DNA of 64,000 nucleotides from Protula sp. h YS-2021 (taxonomy: Eukaryota; Annelida; Polychaeta; Sabellida; Serpulidae): positions 28,351,445 to 28,415,444 of the forward strand of contig OX457028.1 of the NCBI GenBank assembly GCA_949752745.1, given 5' to 3'. Both the position numbers and the translations under genes were made by a program. The notes under the pieces are model-generated. The model was not told the origin of the DNA. It ran no database searches and worked only from the letters and a program-made list of their open reading frames with translations. Positions within the stretch are counted from its first letter, which is position 1. Every line of letters begins with the position of its first letter. Shown piece by piece: positions 20,513 to 27,992 of this stretch.

Positions 20513-21616
20513 ATGTCGACGTGGAAAGACTACTTAACCAATATTTACTTTAAACCTGGTCAACCCGGGGCATTTGCTGGTCCTTACAAACTATATCACA
20601 TATTAAAAAAACATGATCAACCAGTCACTCATTCACAAGTGAAGAAATGGTTACAGGATCAAGATGCCTTCAGTTTACTACAACCTGTAAAATACAGGTT
20701 TAAAAGGCAACGTGTCATTACACGTGGAATTGATGACATGTGGGATATTGATTTAGCTGACATGGGAAACATAGCTTCCTATAATGATGACACCCACTTT
20801 TTATTAGTTGTCATTGATGTGTTTTCCAAATATTTGTGGGTGCAGCCAATGCCTAATAAATCACATACCAGCGTCATAGAAGCCTTTCAAAAGATTTTTC
20901 ATGAAACACAACGAAGGCCACGAACTCTAAGGTCAGATAAAGGAACTGAATTTAAAAACAGATGGGTAAAAGCATTTTTGAAGAAGGAGGGAATACATGC
21001 CTATACGACAAAGAATGAAACCAAAGCCAACTTTGCTGAGAGAGTCATTCGTACTCTAAAGGGAATGATGTATCGATATTTCCTTCATAATCAAACGTAT
21101 CGATATATGGACATCCTTCCAGACTTAGTGTATAATTATAACCATAGACCTCATGGCTCCCTCCCTAATAAGTATGCTCCTGCAGATATTCGTAAAGACA
21201 TAGAATCGAAAGTGTGGAAGTATATGTATGTAGACAAATTGAAATTAAAACCAAAGAAGAAGAAAAAACCCTACAAATTTAAAATTGGTGATCAGGTTCG
21301 CATTTCTCACATGAAATATGTATTTCAACGGGATTATCATATAAAGTGGACGCAAGAAGTGTTCATTATCACACATCGTTGTAAGAAGCAAGGAATACAC
21401 TTGTATCGTGTGAAAGACTTTTTGGATGAAGATATTGACGGACATTTTTATGAAGAAGAACTGCAGAAAGTGACAAAAGATATTGAATCAGTCTACAGAA
21501 TTGAAAAGGTCTTGAAAATACGAAAAAGACGAGGTGTTAAAGAATTATTTGTGAAGTGGTTAGGTTGGCCAAAGAAGTTTAACAGTTGGGTGAAAGAAAC
21601 AGATATTCGAAAATGA
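20513..21616 (+). CDS. Polinton integrase (retroviral type, with chromodomain)
   Basis: 367 aa from ATG at 20513. RNase H-fold catalytic core: Asp80 (WDIDLADM), Asp142 (RSDKGTEF) and Glu176 (KANFAERVIRTLK), D-x61-D-x33-E as in Polinton integrases. Residues about 327-366 form a chromodomain (YRIEKVL...FVKWLGWP...NSWV), which could target insertion to modified histones. I see no clear HHCC finger in the N-terminus. It joins the element's ends to the host and makes the 6-bp duplication. It has no LTRs or reverse transcriptase nearby, so it is not a retrotransposon gene. It overlaps the ATPase gene by 4 bp (atga). Confidence 0.97.
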   Translation: MSTWKDYLTNIYFKPGQPGAFAGPYKLYHILKKHDQPVTHSQVKKWLQDQDAFSLLQPVKYRFKRQRVITRGIDDMWDIDLADMGNIASYNDDTHFLLVVIDVFSKYLWVQPMPNKSHTSVIEAFQKIFHETQRRPRTLRSDKGTEFKNRWVKAFLKKEGIHAYTTKNETKANFAERVIRTLKGMMYRYFLHNQTYRYMDILPDLVYNYNHRPHGSLPNKYAPADIRKDIESKVWKYMYVDKLKLKPKKKKKPYKFKIGDQVRISHMKYVFQRDYHIKWTQEVFIITHRCKKQGIHLYRVKDFLDEDIDGHFYEEELQKVTKDIESVYRIEKVLKIRKRRGVKELFVKWLGWPKKFNSWVKETDIRK

Positions 21617-22272
21617 AGCATCCATTCACGTGTTTGGTCTCTGGACCTACAGGCAGTGGTAAAACTTCTCTAGTTAGAGAAATTCTAGAACAAAAGTTAA
21701 TTAAACCCTCTCCAAAAACCATTTTATGGCTCTATGCAGCAGATCAGCCTTTGTATAAGGGAATGAAAGGTGTGGAATTTTACCAAGGCATTCCAGATAA
21801 CATTGAAGAGCGTTTTAACCCGAAAAAACCAAACTTACTCATCATTGATGACTTAATGACCAAATGTCATAGTGATGAACGCATGACACGTCTATTTAGT
21901 GTTGGCAGCAGTCATCAAAATCTAAGCATTATTTTTATTGTGCATAATTTGTTTCATCATGGTAGAGAAATGCGTAATATTAGTTTGAATACACATTACA
22001 TCATTCTGTTTAAAAATCCTAGAGACAGTCAACAAATAAGTACATTAGCGCGACAAATGTATCCTGGAAAATCTCAATTTCTCATAGAAGCCTATCAAGA
22101 TGCTACCAGCAAACCTCACGGCTATTTATTCATTGATTTGAAGCCGAAGACAAATGATCAACTACGTATTCGTACAGGCATTTTACCAAAAGATACACAT
22201 TACGTATATGTTGATAAGGTGGTGTATGAACAAGAACCAAGTCACTTAACCATTCGCAGCCAAGATGTCTAA
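21613..22272 (+). CDS. FtsK/HerA-type DNA-packaging ATPase (A32-like)
   Basis: 219 aa. The start is the ATG overlapping the integrase stop, because the longer frame begins at TTG and Polinton ATPases start M-x-HPF. Walker A GPTGSGKTS at residues 11-19, Walker B LLIIDDL at 75-81, and an IFIVHNLFH-like stretch after it at the expected sensor position. It powers packaging of element DNA into capsids. Length is normal for the family. It sits between integrase and small virion genes and overlaps the next gene by 8 bp. Confidence 0.95.
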   Translation: MKHPFTCLVSGPTGSGKTSLVREILEQKLIKPSPKTILWLYAADQPLYKGMKGVEFYQGIPDNIEERFNPKKPNLLIIDDLMTKCHSDERMTRLFSVGSSHQNLSIIFIVHNLFHHGREMRNISLNTHYIILFKNPRDSQQISTLARQMYPGKSQFLIEAYQDATSKPHGYLFIDLKPKTNDQLRIRTGILPKDTHYVYVDKVVYEQEPSHLTIRSQDV

Positions 22273-22591
22273 ACGTATTCAAGCGAATCAACCTTTCCTT
22301 CACTTGCTTGCACGCAGCGGGCCTAAACGACGTAAATCCTTACTACAACAAGCTACTAAGGAGGAATTAACTAGCTTGTTTGAAATTTGTTTGAATATAT
22401 TGCGAGGACATTTACCCTTAAGCTCAAAAAGGTATAAGTTATTCAAGCGTGAACGTCATACCCTACGTACACTGGCAAATAAGAAGATATCACTTCGAAG
22501 AAAAAAGAAGTTGGTTAATCAGAAAGGAGGATTTATTGGAGCGATTGCTAAATTTGCATTACCCTTGTTAGCTCAGTTGCTGTTAAAATGA
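22265..22591 (+). CDS. small basic protein with hydrophobic C-terminus
   Basis: 108 aa, very rich in Lys and Arg over residues 1-88, then a Gly-Gly and a hydrophobic C-terminus (GGFIGAIAKFALPLLAQLLL) that looks membrane-active or amphipathic. Proteins of this plan are common next to the ATPase in Polintons, and a virion role is generally assumed. Likeness to adenovirus minor core/membrane-lytic proteins is structural impression only. It overlaps the next gene by 4 bp (atga). Confidence 0.75.
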   Translation: MSKRIQANQPFLHLLARSGPKRRKSLLQQATKEELTSLFEICLNILRGHLPLSSKRYKLFKRERHTLRTLANKKISLRRKKKLVNQKGGFIGAIAKFALPLLAQLLLK

Positions 22592-23181
22592 AACATACTT
22601 TGAAAATGGTTCTCATTCCTGAATATGAATATAAAATGTTGTTAGAAAAGAAGGGAAAAGATGTTGAAATCAAAACGAAAGTGAATAAACTTTTACGTGG
22701 GAAACGAACTCGCGAAAAAGCAATAGAAATGTCTCAAGTGCTTGGACGTCATTTACGAACAATTCAATCACAACAACAACAACGACAAAAGTCTGTTACA
22801 GCATCTAATGCAGAAAAATCAGAAAAGTCTCAACAGTTTCTAAACCATTTTCAACCCATTTATCATGTAAAACTAACACAACTTCTGGCAGAACTTAAGA
22901 AATATGGTACGAGATGGACAGATAAAAATGAACTTGTTTTAAAAACAGGTACTGTCATTACAAATTCTAACATTATTGATTTGTTGAAAGAAGCGTTGGT
23001 TGCTACAAAAAGAAAAGAACGACGAGAACCACCGCGTGGTTGGAAGCAGTTTATTGAGGAAATTGTAGACGCTAATATTCCAAAAACTGTTTTTGGCAAA
23101 AAGACAACTCGTGAAGATATTACAAAAGAGCAACAACAACGTCAACAAAGATTGTTTCCAGAAGGATGGGAAACTTTTTAA
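22588..23181 (+). CDS. conserved Polinton protein of unknown function
   Basis: 197 aa. N-terminus MKHTLKMVLIPEYEY, a charged Gln-rich linker at about 60-85, and a C-terminal half with RWTDKNELVLKTG, SNIIDLLKEAL and PRGWKQFIEEI. This C-terminal pattern (W-x-x-K-x-E-L, then a D-L-x-x-x-A-L helix, then PRGW) is one I associate with a widespread Polinton protein encoded between ATPase and capsid genes. No enzyme motif. A virion or scaffolding role is inference. Confidence 0.8.
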   Translation: MKHTLKMVLIPEYEYKMLLEKKGKDVEIKTKVNKLLRGKRTREKAIEMSQVLGRHLRTIQSQQQQRQKSVTASNAEKSEKSQQFLNHFQPIYHVKLTQLLAELKKYGTRWTDKNELVLKTGTVITNSNIIDLLKEALVATKRKERREPPRGWKQFIEEIVDANIPKTVFGKKTTREDITKEQQQRQQRLFPEGWETF

Positions 23182-23375
23182 CATGGATTAAAGAGCTATG
23201 GTGTTGTTGTTGTAAAGAAAATGGAAATAAAAATACTATTCCTGTAAAAATTAGGTGCGTTAGTGCTTGTTGTCAGGGAGAAGTAGTAGATACCAATTTA
23301 GATCATGTAGATAGCAATTTAGACAATAATGTAGACAGCAATGTAGAAAGTGAGGATGAAGAGTGTCAAACATGA
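23166..23375 (+). CDS. probable lipid-anchored Cys-rich small protein
   Basis: 69 aa, overlapping the previous gene by 16 bp in another frame. It begins MGNFLT: Gly2 and Thr6 satisfy the N-myristoylation pattern. WIKELWCCCC follows, with a row of four Cys at 13-16 suited to palmitoylation. The rest is acidic with DSNLDNN-type tandem units. I infer a membrane-bound virion or host-interaction protein; no family is recognised. The intact frame and neighbouring overlaps support a real gene. Confidence 0.65.
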   Translation: MGNFLTWIKELWCCCCKENGNKNTIPVKIRCVSACCQGEVVDTNLDHVDSNLDNNVDSNVESEDEECQT

Positions 23376-23382
23376 AGTAATG

Positions 23383-23388
23383 TATATA
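23383..23388 (+). promoter_or_regulatory. possible TATA box before capsid genes
   Basis: TATATA lies 42 bp before the penton ATG (context gccatgg), at the same spacing as the clear TATA boxes of this element. Weaker match than the others. Confidence 0.4.
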
Positions 23389-23429
23389 CACATCTAGTCT
23401 ATCTACATCACATAAACGATTTAGCTGCC

Positions 23430-24194
23430 ATGGAGTCAACAAGTTTTTACATTACTTTACCCAGCAATGCTGGTATGAACTATTATCCCAACAACAAGAC
23501 TTCGAATTATCAAATTCGTATGCCTCGAACCATCTATCTGAACGGAAAATATGAAGTGGCATTAGCTGAAATTCAATATCCACATACATGGACAACCATG
23601 AGACATGGAATGGACTATTCTATTCAGTATCGACAACAACCACTGAATGATATTGTTCTTGACACAATCAATATTCCTTATGGTTACTACAGATCCATAC
23701 AAGAAATATGTCATGCAGTTAATGAAGAAGCAACTAATTCTATGAAAGATGACCTTAAAGAAGGTATTCGGATAAAGTATGATAAAATTAGACGACGCGT
23801 TTTTCTATATCTAAAATACGGCTTTGAAGTGTCATTCTCCACTGGATTAGCTGAGATTTTAGGATTTATCCCAAATCAATGGTATACTGAAACGTGTACA
23901 GCTGAATATAAAGGTGATGTGAAACAGGGGTTTTATACACTTTATGTGTACTGTAGTATTTGCGAGCCACAAGTTGTTGGTGATTATTATGTTCCTTTGC
24001 TACGTTCTGTTGCAATACAAGGACATGATGGAGACATTATCATGAAAACTTATGGAGAACCTCATTATGTTCCTGTAAACACATCCAAATTTGACGTGAT
24101 AGAAATGAATATTAAGGATGACACAGACTATAATGTTCCATTTCAAACTGGGAAGGTGATCTGTAAACTTCATTTTCGACCAAAAGCATTATGA
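23430..24194 (+). CDS. minor capsid (penton-like, single jelly-roll) protein
   Basis: 254 aa from a Kozak-type ATG. The N-terminus FYITLPSNAGM...NKTSNYQIRMP, then LNGKYEVALAEIQYPHTW, is the recognisable signature of Polinton penton-like proteins. The remainder is predicted strand-rich and has length normal for the family. It would form the fivefold vertices of the particle. It overlaps the next gene by 4 bp and sits in the usual order before the pVI-like and major capsid genes. Confidence 0.92.
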   Translation: MESTSFYITLPSNAGMNYYPNNKTSNYQIRMPRTIYLNGKYEVALAEIQYPHTWTTMRHGMDYSIQYRQQPLNDIVLDTINIPYGYYRSIQEICHAVNEEATNSMKDDLKEGIRIKYDKIRRRVFLYLKYGFEVSFSTGLAEILGFIPNQWYTETCTAEYKGDVKQGFYTLYVYCSICEPQVVGDYYVPLLRSVAIQGHDGDIIMKTYGEPHYVPVNTSKFDVIEMNIKDDTDYNVPFQTGKVICKLHFRPKAL

Positions 24195-24547
24195 AAGCAT
24201 ACACACACAATCCATCTATATATCGCAACCATTTTCTTCGTCAAGTGGGTGGAGAATTACCAGGATTTAAAGGAGCGCGAATACGATATGGAGATGGTAT
24301 TGGTTCAATACTGGGATCATTGGCTCGAAAAGCTATTCCACTGCTTAAGACAGGGGCTAAAATCGTTGCACCACATCTTAAAAGGGCTGCAAAAGATATC
24401 GCGAAAGATGTTACAGGTCGAGTAGCACAACGTATGTTTGGTGGTGGGTTACGAGGACAAAAGAGACCGAAACGAGCAAAACGTGTCAGAAGGCGAAAGG
24501 CAGCTAAACGGATAACATCAAAAAAACATAAGAAAGATATTTTTTAA
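24191..24547 (+). CDS. pVI/pX-like basic virion protein
   Basis: 118 aa. GGELPGFKGARIRYGDGIG at about 20-38 followed by an amphipathic helix with IPLLKTGAK, then a strongly basic C-terminus (KRPKRAKRVRRRKAAKR). The GG-x-LPGFKG...G-x-G segment resembles the processing-site region of adenovirus-type minor virion proteins found beside the major capsid gene in Polintons. The LPGFKG segment may be cut by the protease encoded just downstream. The role in DNA condensation or membrane disruption is by analogy. Confidence 0.85.
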   Translation: MKAYTHNPSIYRNHFLRQVGGELPGFKGARIRYGDGIGSILGSLARKAIPLLKTGAKIVAPHLKRAAKDIAKDVTGRVAQRMFGGGLRGQKRPKRAKRVRRRKAAKRITSKKHKKDIF

Positions 24548-24549
24548 TC

Positions 24550-25923
24550 ATGTCTTTAATTCATAATCATTCTTGTGAATGTAGCCTTTCTCCATTAGAA
24601 TGGTTTCACATACCACCAACGCAAACTGCTGTAGAAAAAAGTTATAATGTAGACTATCAACCAATGACTACCATTAGAGAGGGTGCTCCAATAGAATTCT
24701 ACATTCCTGCGAGTACAGAAGAATATCTAGATTTAAAGAACAGTAAACTCCATATTGTATGTCGCATTGTCAAGGCTGATGGAACACTGTGTGGTGTAGA
24801 TGATAACGTGTCATGTATCAATGATTTGTTTAATGGGCTATGGTCTAATATTGAATTATTTCTAAATGATCGTTTGATATCACATAGTAACAATACCCAT
24901 GGTTATACTAGCATCATATCTCATCTCATTCATGACTCGGAAGAAAGTCTCCATTCTGAGCGATCTATGCGTCTCATCTTTAAAGATACTGCCGGATCAA
25001 TGAATACTTATGAGGTGAAAAGACCTAATCATGAAAGATATGTATCAGGTTTTCATGTAAATATTGAAGGTGGTGATATAGCTGAAACAGGAAATAATGG
25101 TTTACATAATCGCTATTTGTATACACGTCTAAGCCGTGAGTTTGCGCTTACAGGTGGTTTAAGGGTAGATTTGTTTGAGCAGGATCGTTATCTTCCCAAT
25201 GGTGTTAGTATGAAATTACGTTTACATAGACAAAAAGATGGATATGTATTAATGGCTGCAAATAATGGTTTTAAAGTAGAAGTGAGAGAAGCGTTTTTAA
25301 CCATTCGCAAAGTGAGGGTTAGTCCAGGTATTCAGTTGGGACATGCAGATGCATTGATGAAAAGTCCTGCTAAGTTTATTGTTAATAGAAAAGAATGTAA
25401 AGTTTTAGCTATTCCAACTGGATTTCAATCTTTTGTGAAAGATAGCATCTTTTTAGGCCAATTACCAAAACGTATTGTCATTGGAATGGTTCATAATGAA
25501 TCCTTTGCTGGAACAGTATTGAGAAATCCATACAATTTTGAACATTTTAATCTTAACTTTATGCAGCTTTACTCTGATGGTGAACCAGTCCTATCCAAAC
25601 CTCTCAAGCTTGATATAAATCAAGGCAAATATCTTGATGCTTTTGAAACTCTTTACAAATCTTTTGACAGATTGGATGGCGAGAAAAGTTCCATTATAAA
25701 ACGGGAAGATTGGCCTAGAGGTTATTCGTTGTTTTCTTTTGACTTAACACCTGATTATGATGGTGCTGATCATTATGCCCTTATCAAACATGGGAATTTG
25801 AGACTAGAAATGAATTTTGCTGGTGCCTTGCAAAATACAGTCAATGTTATAGTGTATGCTGAATTTGATAACATTGTTGAAATAAGTGCAAATCGTAGCA
25901 TTCAATTCGACTACCAGTCATGA
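24550..25923 (+). CDS. major capsid protein (double jelly-roll)
   Basis: 457 aa. ATG lies three bases after the stop of the upstream gene. The N-terminus has SPLEWFHIPPTQTAVEKS and PIEFYIPAS...YLDLKNSKLHI, and the C-terminus has VNVIVYAEFDNIVEI followed by QFDY, both typical of Polinton major capsid proteins. Strand-rich throughout, with length at the usual size of the family. It would build pseudo-hexameric capsomers of an icosahedral particle. It overlaps the protease gene by 4 bp. Confidence 0.95.
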   Translation: MSLIHNHSCECSLSPLEWFHIPPTQTAVEKSYNVDYQPMTTIREGAPIEFYIPASTEEYLDLKNSKLHIVCRIVKADGTLCGVDDNVSCINDLFNGLWSNIELFLNDRLISHSNNTHGYTSIISHLIHDSEESLHSERSMRLIFKDTAGSMNTYEVKRPNHERYVSGFHVNIEGGDIAETGNNGLHNRYLYTRLSREFALTGGLRVDLFEQDRYLPNGVSMKLRLHRQKDGYVLMAANNGFKVEVREAFLTIRKVRVSPGIQLGHADALMKSPAKFIVNRKECKVLAIPTGFQSFVKDSIFLGQLPKRIVIGMVHNESFAGTVLRNPYNFEHFNLNFMQLYSDGEPVLSKPLKLDINQGKYLDAFETLYKSFDRLDGEKSSIIKREDWPRGYSLFSFDLTPDYDGADHYALIKHGNLRLEMNFAGALQNTVNVIVYAEFDNIVEISANRSIQFDYQS

Positions 25924-26357
25924 ACACGAAGCAGATAGAAGCCATCCTATCCCATGATGCCACGACAAAAGACTTGTTTCAAGGTGTGTTTGCCATGGAC
26001 CAGTTACCATCTTTACAACCCGGTGCCTATGTCATCAACACAGACGATCATGATGAGCCAGGAGAGCATTGGGTGGCAGTATATTATGACGAAGACCCTG
26101 CAGAATATTTTGACTCTTATGGACTTTTACCTATAGACAGTCGTTTGAATAAGTTTTTAAAGTTTAATTTCATTTATAATTCAGTTCCATTACAAACACC
26201 GATATCCTCTACATGTGGATTTTATTGTGTGTATTATATAATTCAAAGAGCTCGAGGACATAGTCCTTTTGAAATCATTGATGTATTAAGAAGAAGTGAT
26301 GGTGATTTTGTTGTAAAGGATTTTGTATATAGACATTATAAACCATTATTTTATTGA
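25920..26357 (+). CDS. adenain-like cysteine protease
   Basis: 145 aa. Catalytic set of the C5/Ulp1 fold in order: His50 (GEHWVAVY), Asp65 (EYFDSYG), Gln92 (PLQTP) and Cys99 (SSTCGFYCVYY). FQGVFAMDQLP near the N-terminus is a usual Polinton protease start. It would process capsid and core proteins during particle maturation. Last gene of the plus-strand block; its 3' end faces the minus-strand PC4-like genes. Confidence 0.95.
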   Translation: MNTKQIEAILSHDATTKDLFQGVFAMDQLPSLQPGAYVINTDDHDEPGEHWVAVYYDEDPAEYFDSYGLLPIDSRLNKFLKFNFIYNSVPLQTPISSTCGFYCVYYIIQRARGHSPFEIIDVLRRSDGDFVVKDFVYRHYKPLFY

Positions 26358-26423
26358 TGTTGTATTAGTTAAGTTGCATTAGTTAAGTTGTTGGTAATTG
26401 TGAATTGTATTATGAATATTGTA

Positions 26424-26429
26424 AATAAA
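26424..26429 (+). terminator. poly(A) signal, plus-strand block
   Basis: AATAAA 66 bp after the protease stop codon. Confidence 0.7.
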
Positions 26430-26459
26430 CAAGACAGTTTTATACAACATTCTTTTTTT

Positions 26460-26465
26460 TTTATT
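26460..26465 (-). terminator. poly(A) signal, minus-strand block
   Basis: AATAAA on the minus strand 46 bp after the stop at 26511. With the plus signal at 26424, the two convergent transcripts must end within a few tens of bases of each other or overlap. Confidence 0.6.
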
Positions 26466-26510
26466 GTGTTATACATTATTTACATTTCACAATTATTTCA
26501 CATTAAGCTT

Positions 26511-26891
26511 TTATTTTACAAATACATTCAATACATCAATAAACACATGCCATTCATACCAATCTAAATTAATATATGTATCATAGACATTACATCCACG
26601 TTTGTAAATGTTATGAAAACTAGCATAACACTGTCCATTACCAAACTTTATTATTTTAACATCTTTATGTTCAGACAGTTTCAGTTCATATCCATGATCA
26701 TTCATGTCAATGTTCATCACCATAACACACATGGGATGTGTCAGTTCAATGGACTTGGTGCCTCGCATGAGTTGCACTCCTTCCTCTTTGAATTCAAGCG
26801 TCAGGTTCTTTCCAATCCAATGCTTGTAACAGAGCATGCCATTCCACTGTGTTGAGGGTGATGTAGTCGTAGCATTTTGTAAGCTCGTCAT
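26511..26891 (-). CDS. double PC4-like protein, paralog 1
   Basis: First ATG in frame is 26891 (the longer frame starts at TTG), giving 126 aa. It overlaps the end of the upstream gene by 98 bp in another frame. Two half-modules: the first ends near SIELTHPMCVMV (47-58), the second ends TYINLDWYEWHVFIDVL (105-121). A GYELKLSEHKDVK stretch between them parallels GFLLKLSEDLEVR in the neighbouring gene, which supports paralogy. DNA/RNA binding of the PC4/PUR type is inferred. It is the last gene of the minus-strand block. Confidence 0.7.
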   Translation of the reverse strand: MTSLQNATTTSPSTQWNGMLCYKHWIGKNLTLEFKEEGVQLMRGTKSIELTHPMCVMVMNIDMNDHGYELKLSEHKDVKIIKFGNGQCYASFHNIYKRGCNVYDTYINLDWYEWHVFIDVLNVFVK

Positions 26892-27135
26892 ATTGGCGAA
26901 ATCGTACAAACACGTCTAAATAGTTCTCAGTCACACGCACTTCTAAATCCTCTGAGAGTTTCAGGAGAAAGCCAGGTATCCTCAGCTTCTCTAGATGGTC
27001 TTTCAACACAGATTGTTCGTCAGTTGATAGAATGATATACTTTCCAAAATGTTTTAGCACGATGTCATCATATACGTTTCTCAGATATGAGAATCCATGC
27101 GTAATGGGTTCATATTCCGATAAAAAGTCTTCCAT
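26794..27135 (-). CDS. double PC4-like protein, paralog 2
   Basis: 113 aa from ATG 27135 (upstream frame starts at TTG). GKYIILSTDEQSVLKDHLEKL (about 31-51), GFLLKLSEDLEVRV (55-68) and YITLNTVEWHALLQAL (91-106) follow the same order as in its neighbours. The ending strand plus E-W-x-x-L-L helix is the PC4-type C-terminal signature. It overlaps the next gene by 98 bp, an unusual arrangement for a eukaryotic gene. Confidence 0.7.
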   Translation of the reverse strand: MEDFLSEYEPITHGFSYLRNVYDDIVLKHFGKYIILSTDEQSVLKDHLEKLRIPGFLLKLSEDLEVRVTENYLDVFVRFRQYDELTKCYDYITLNTVEWHALLQALDWKEPDA

Positions 27136-27189
27136 CTCGTTCAACAGTCAGATGAACTATGAGCTGTCTCCTTGTCTGCAAAGACGTTT

Positions 27190-27561
27190 TTATGCTCGCA
27201 AGATGGTGAAGAGTGGATGTTGTATCACTTCTAGGAATCGTAAGACTGCGCGCCAGTTCTTGATATCAAAGATGATCAAATCTGTATATGGTGTATCTGG
27301 CACAACTCCCTTATAATCCTCTGGATAATCCTGTAAAAGATTTCTACAGATTTCTACACGTATGTTAGAATCATATTCAGCCACCGTCACTTCCACTTTA
27401 TTTTCAAGTCTACGTTTAAACCCATGTTCAAGTGGTATGTTTTTAAAGTCTTTCCACACTTCAGGTTTAAACCGATGATAACTTCTCTGAGAATCTAGTA
27501 TCACTTCATTCCTATCATTTACAGTAAGGTAAGCACCACCGTTCAGCATGAGTGCATTCAT
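27190..27561 (-). CDS. double PC4-like protein, paralog 3
   Basis: 123 aa from ATG 27561, 12 bp after the PC4 gene's stop codon. YHRFKPEVWKDFKNIPL (28-44) matches the WLALSPSLWKIVCLNLP segment of the gene at 19077, and LIIFDIKNWRAVLRFLEVI (95-113) is the ending strand/helix. This is the best evidence that the plus-strand and minus-strand members are one family. Function inferred as for the others. Confidence 0.7.
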   Translation of the reverse strand: MNALMLNGGAYLTVNDRNEVILDSQRSYHRFKPEVWKDFKNIPLEHGFKRRLENKVEVTVAEYDSNIRVEICRNLLQDYPEDYKGVVPDTPYTDLIIFDIKNWRAVLRFLEVIQHPLFTILRA

Positions 27562-27573
27562 GTTTTTACCTTG

Positions 27574-27930
27574 TTATGAGCCACCTTCTTGTCTGCGAAG
27601 CCTTTTATCCACTTCTTTCACCTGCTTCTTCAACATTTTCCATTCAGGTATTGTCAGCAAGATACCCTTTTTCGTTGGACGGTTTTTTCCAGTCCCCTCA
27701 TCTCTCAGGTACTTGCGAATATTTACCACTCCTTCATTGCTTTGTTTCATAATCTTGATATACTTTCCATTTCCTAGAGAAAGCATTCCATCCCACGACT
27801 GTGGTGTTGGTGCTGTCTCCACTTTCAATTTCTTGATGGTAGTGGTAGGATTTTTCACTTTTAAGTCTTTAACTGCATCTGCAAGAGTATCCATATCAGT
27901 TGTAGATCTCTTACGACTTTCACGTTCCAT
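27574..27930 (-). CDS. PC4-like single-stranded DNA-binding coactivator
   Basis: 118 aa. Residues about 45-107 hold a classic PC4/Sub1 domain: SLGNGKYIKI, then VVNIRKYLRDE, a Lys/Pro linker, and KKGILLTIPEWKMLKKQV. The first 40 residues are basic with a predicted nuclear character (SRKRST). PC4 proteins bind single-stranded DNA and promote transcription and replication. Here it may coat displaced strands during protein-primed replication or drive transcription of element genes. First gene of a four-gene minus-strand block with its own TATA box, which overlaps the polymerase stop codon. Confidence 0.88.
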   Translation of the reverse strand: MERESRKRSTTDMDTLADAVKDLKVKNPTTTIKKLKVETAPTPQSWDGMLSLGNGKYIKIMKQSNEGVVNIRKYLRDEGTGKNRPTKKGILLTIPEWKMLKKQVKEVDKRLRRQEGGS

Positions 27931-27985
27931 GTTAACGCTTCAATGTTCACACCTCAAATAACTCTTCCGTTGGAGGACCTCCCCC

Positions 27986-27992
27986 TTTTATA
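27986..27992 (-). promoter_or_regulatory. TATA box of PC4-like block, overlapping polymerase stop
   Basis: TATAAAA on the minus strand, 55 bp before the PC4 ATG at 27930. The polymerase stop codon TAA (27990-27988) lies inside it. Confidence 0.75.

Noticed and set aside
21586..21612. Longer ATPase start at 21586
   Set aside because: The codon is TTG and the family starts M-x-HPF, matching the ATG at 21613.
20513..21616. Integrase as part of a Gypsy-like LTR retrotransposon
   Set aside because: No LTR, reverse transcriptase or gag around it. It lies within TIRs with Polinton genes and a 6-bp duplication.
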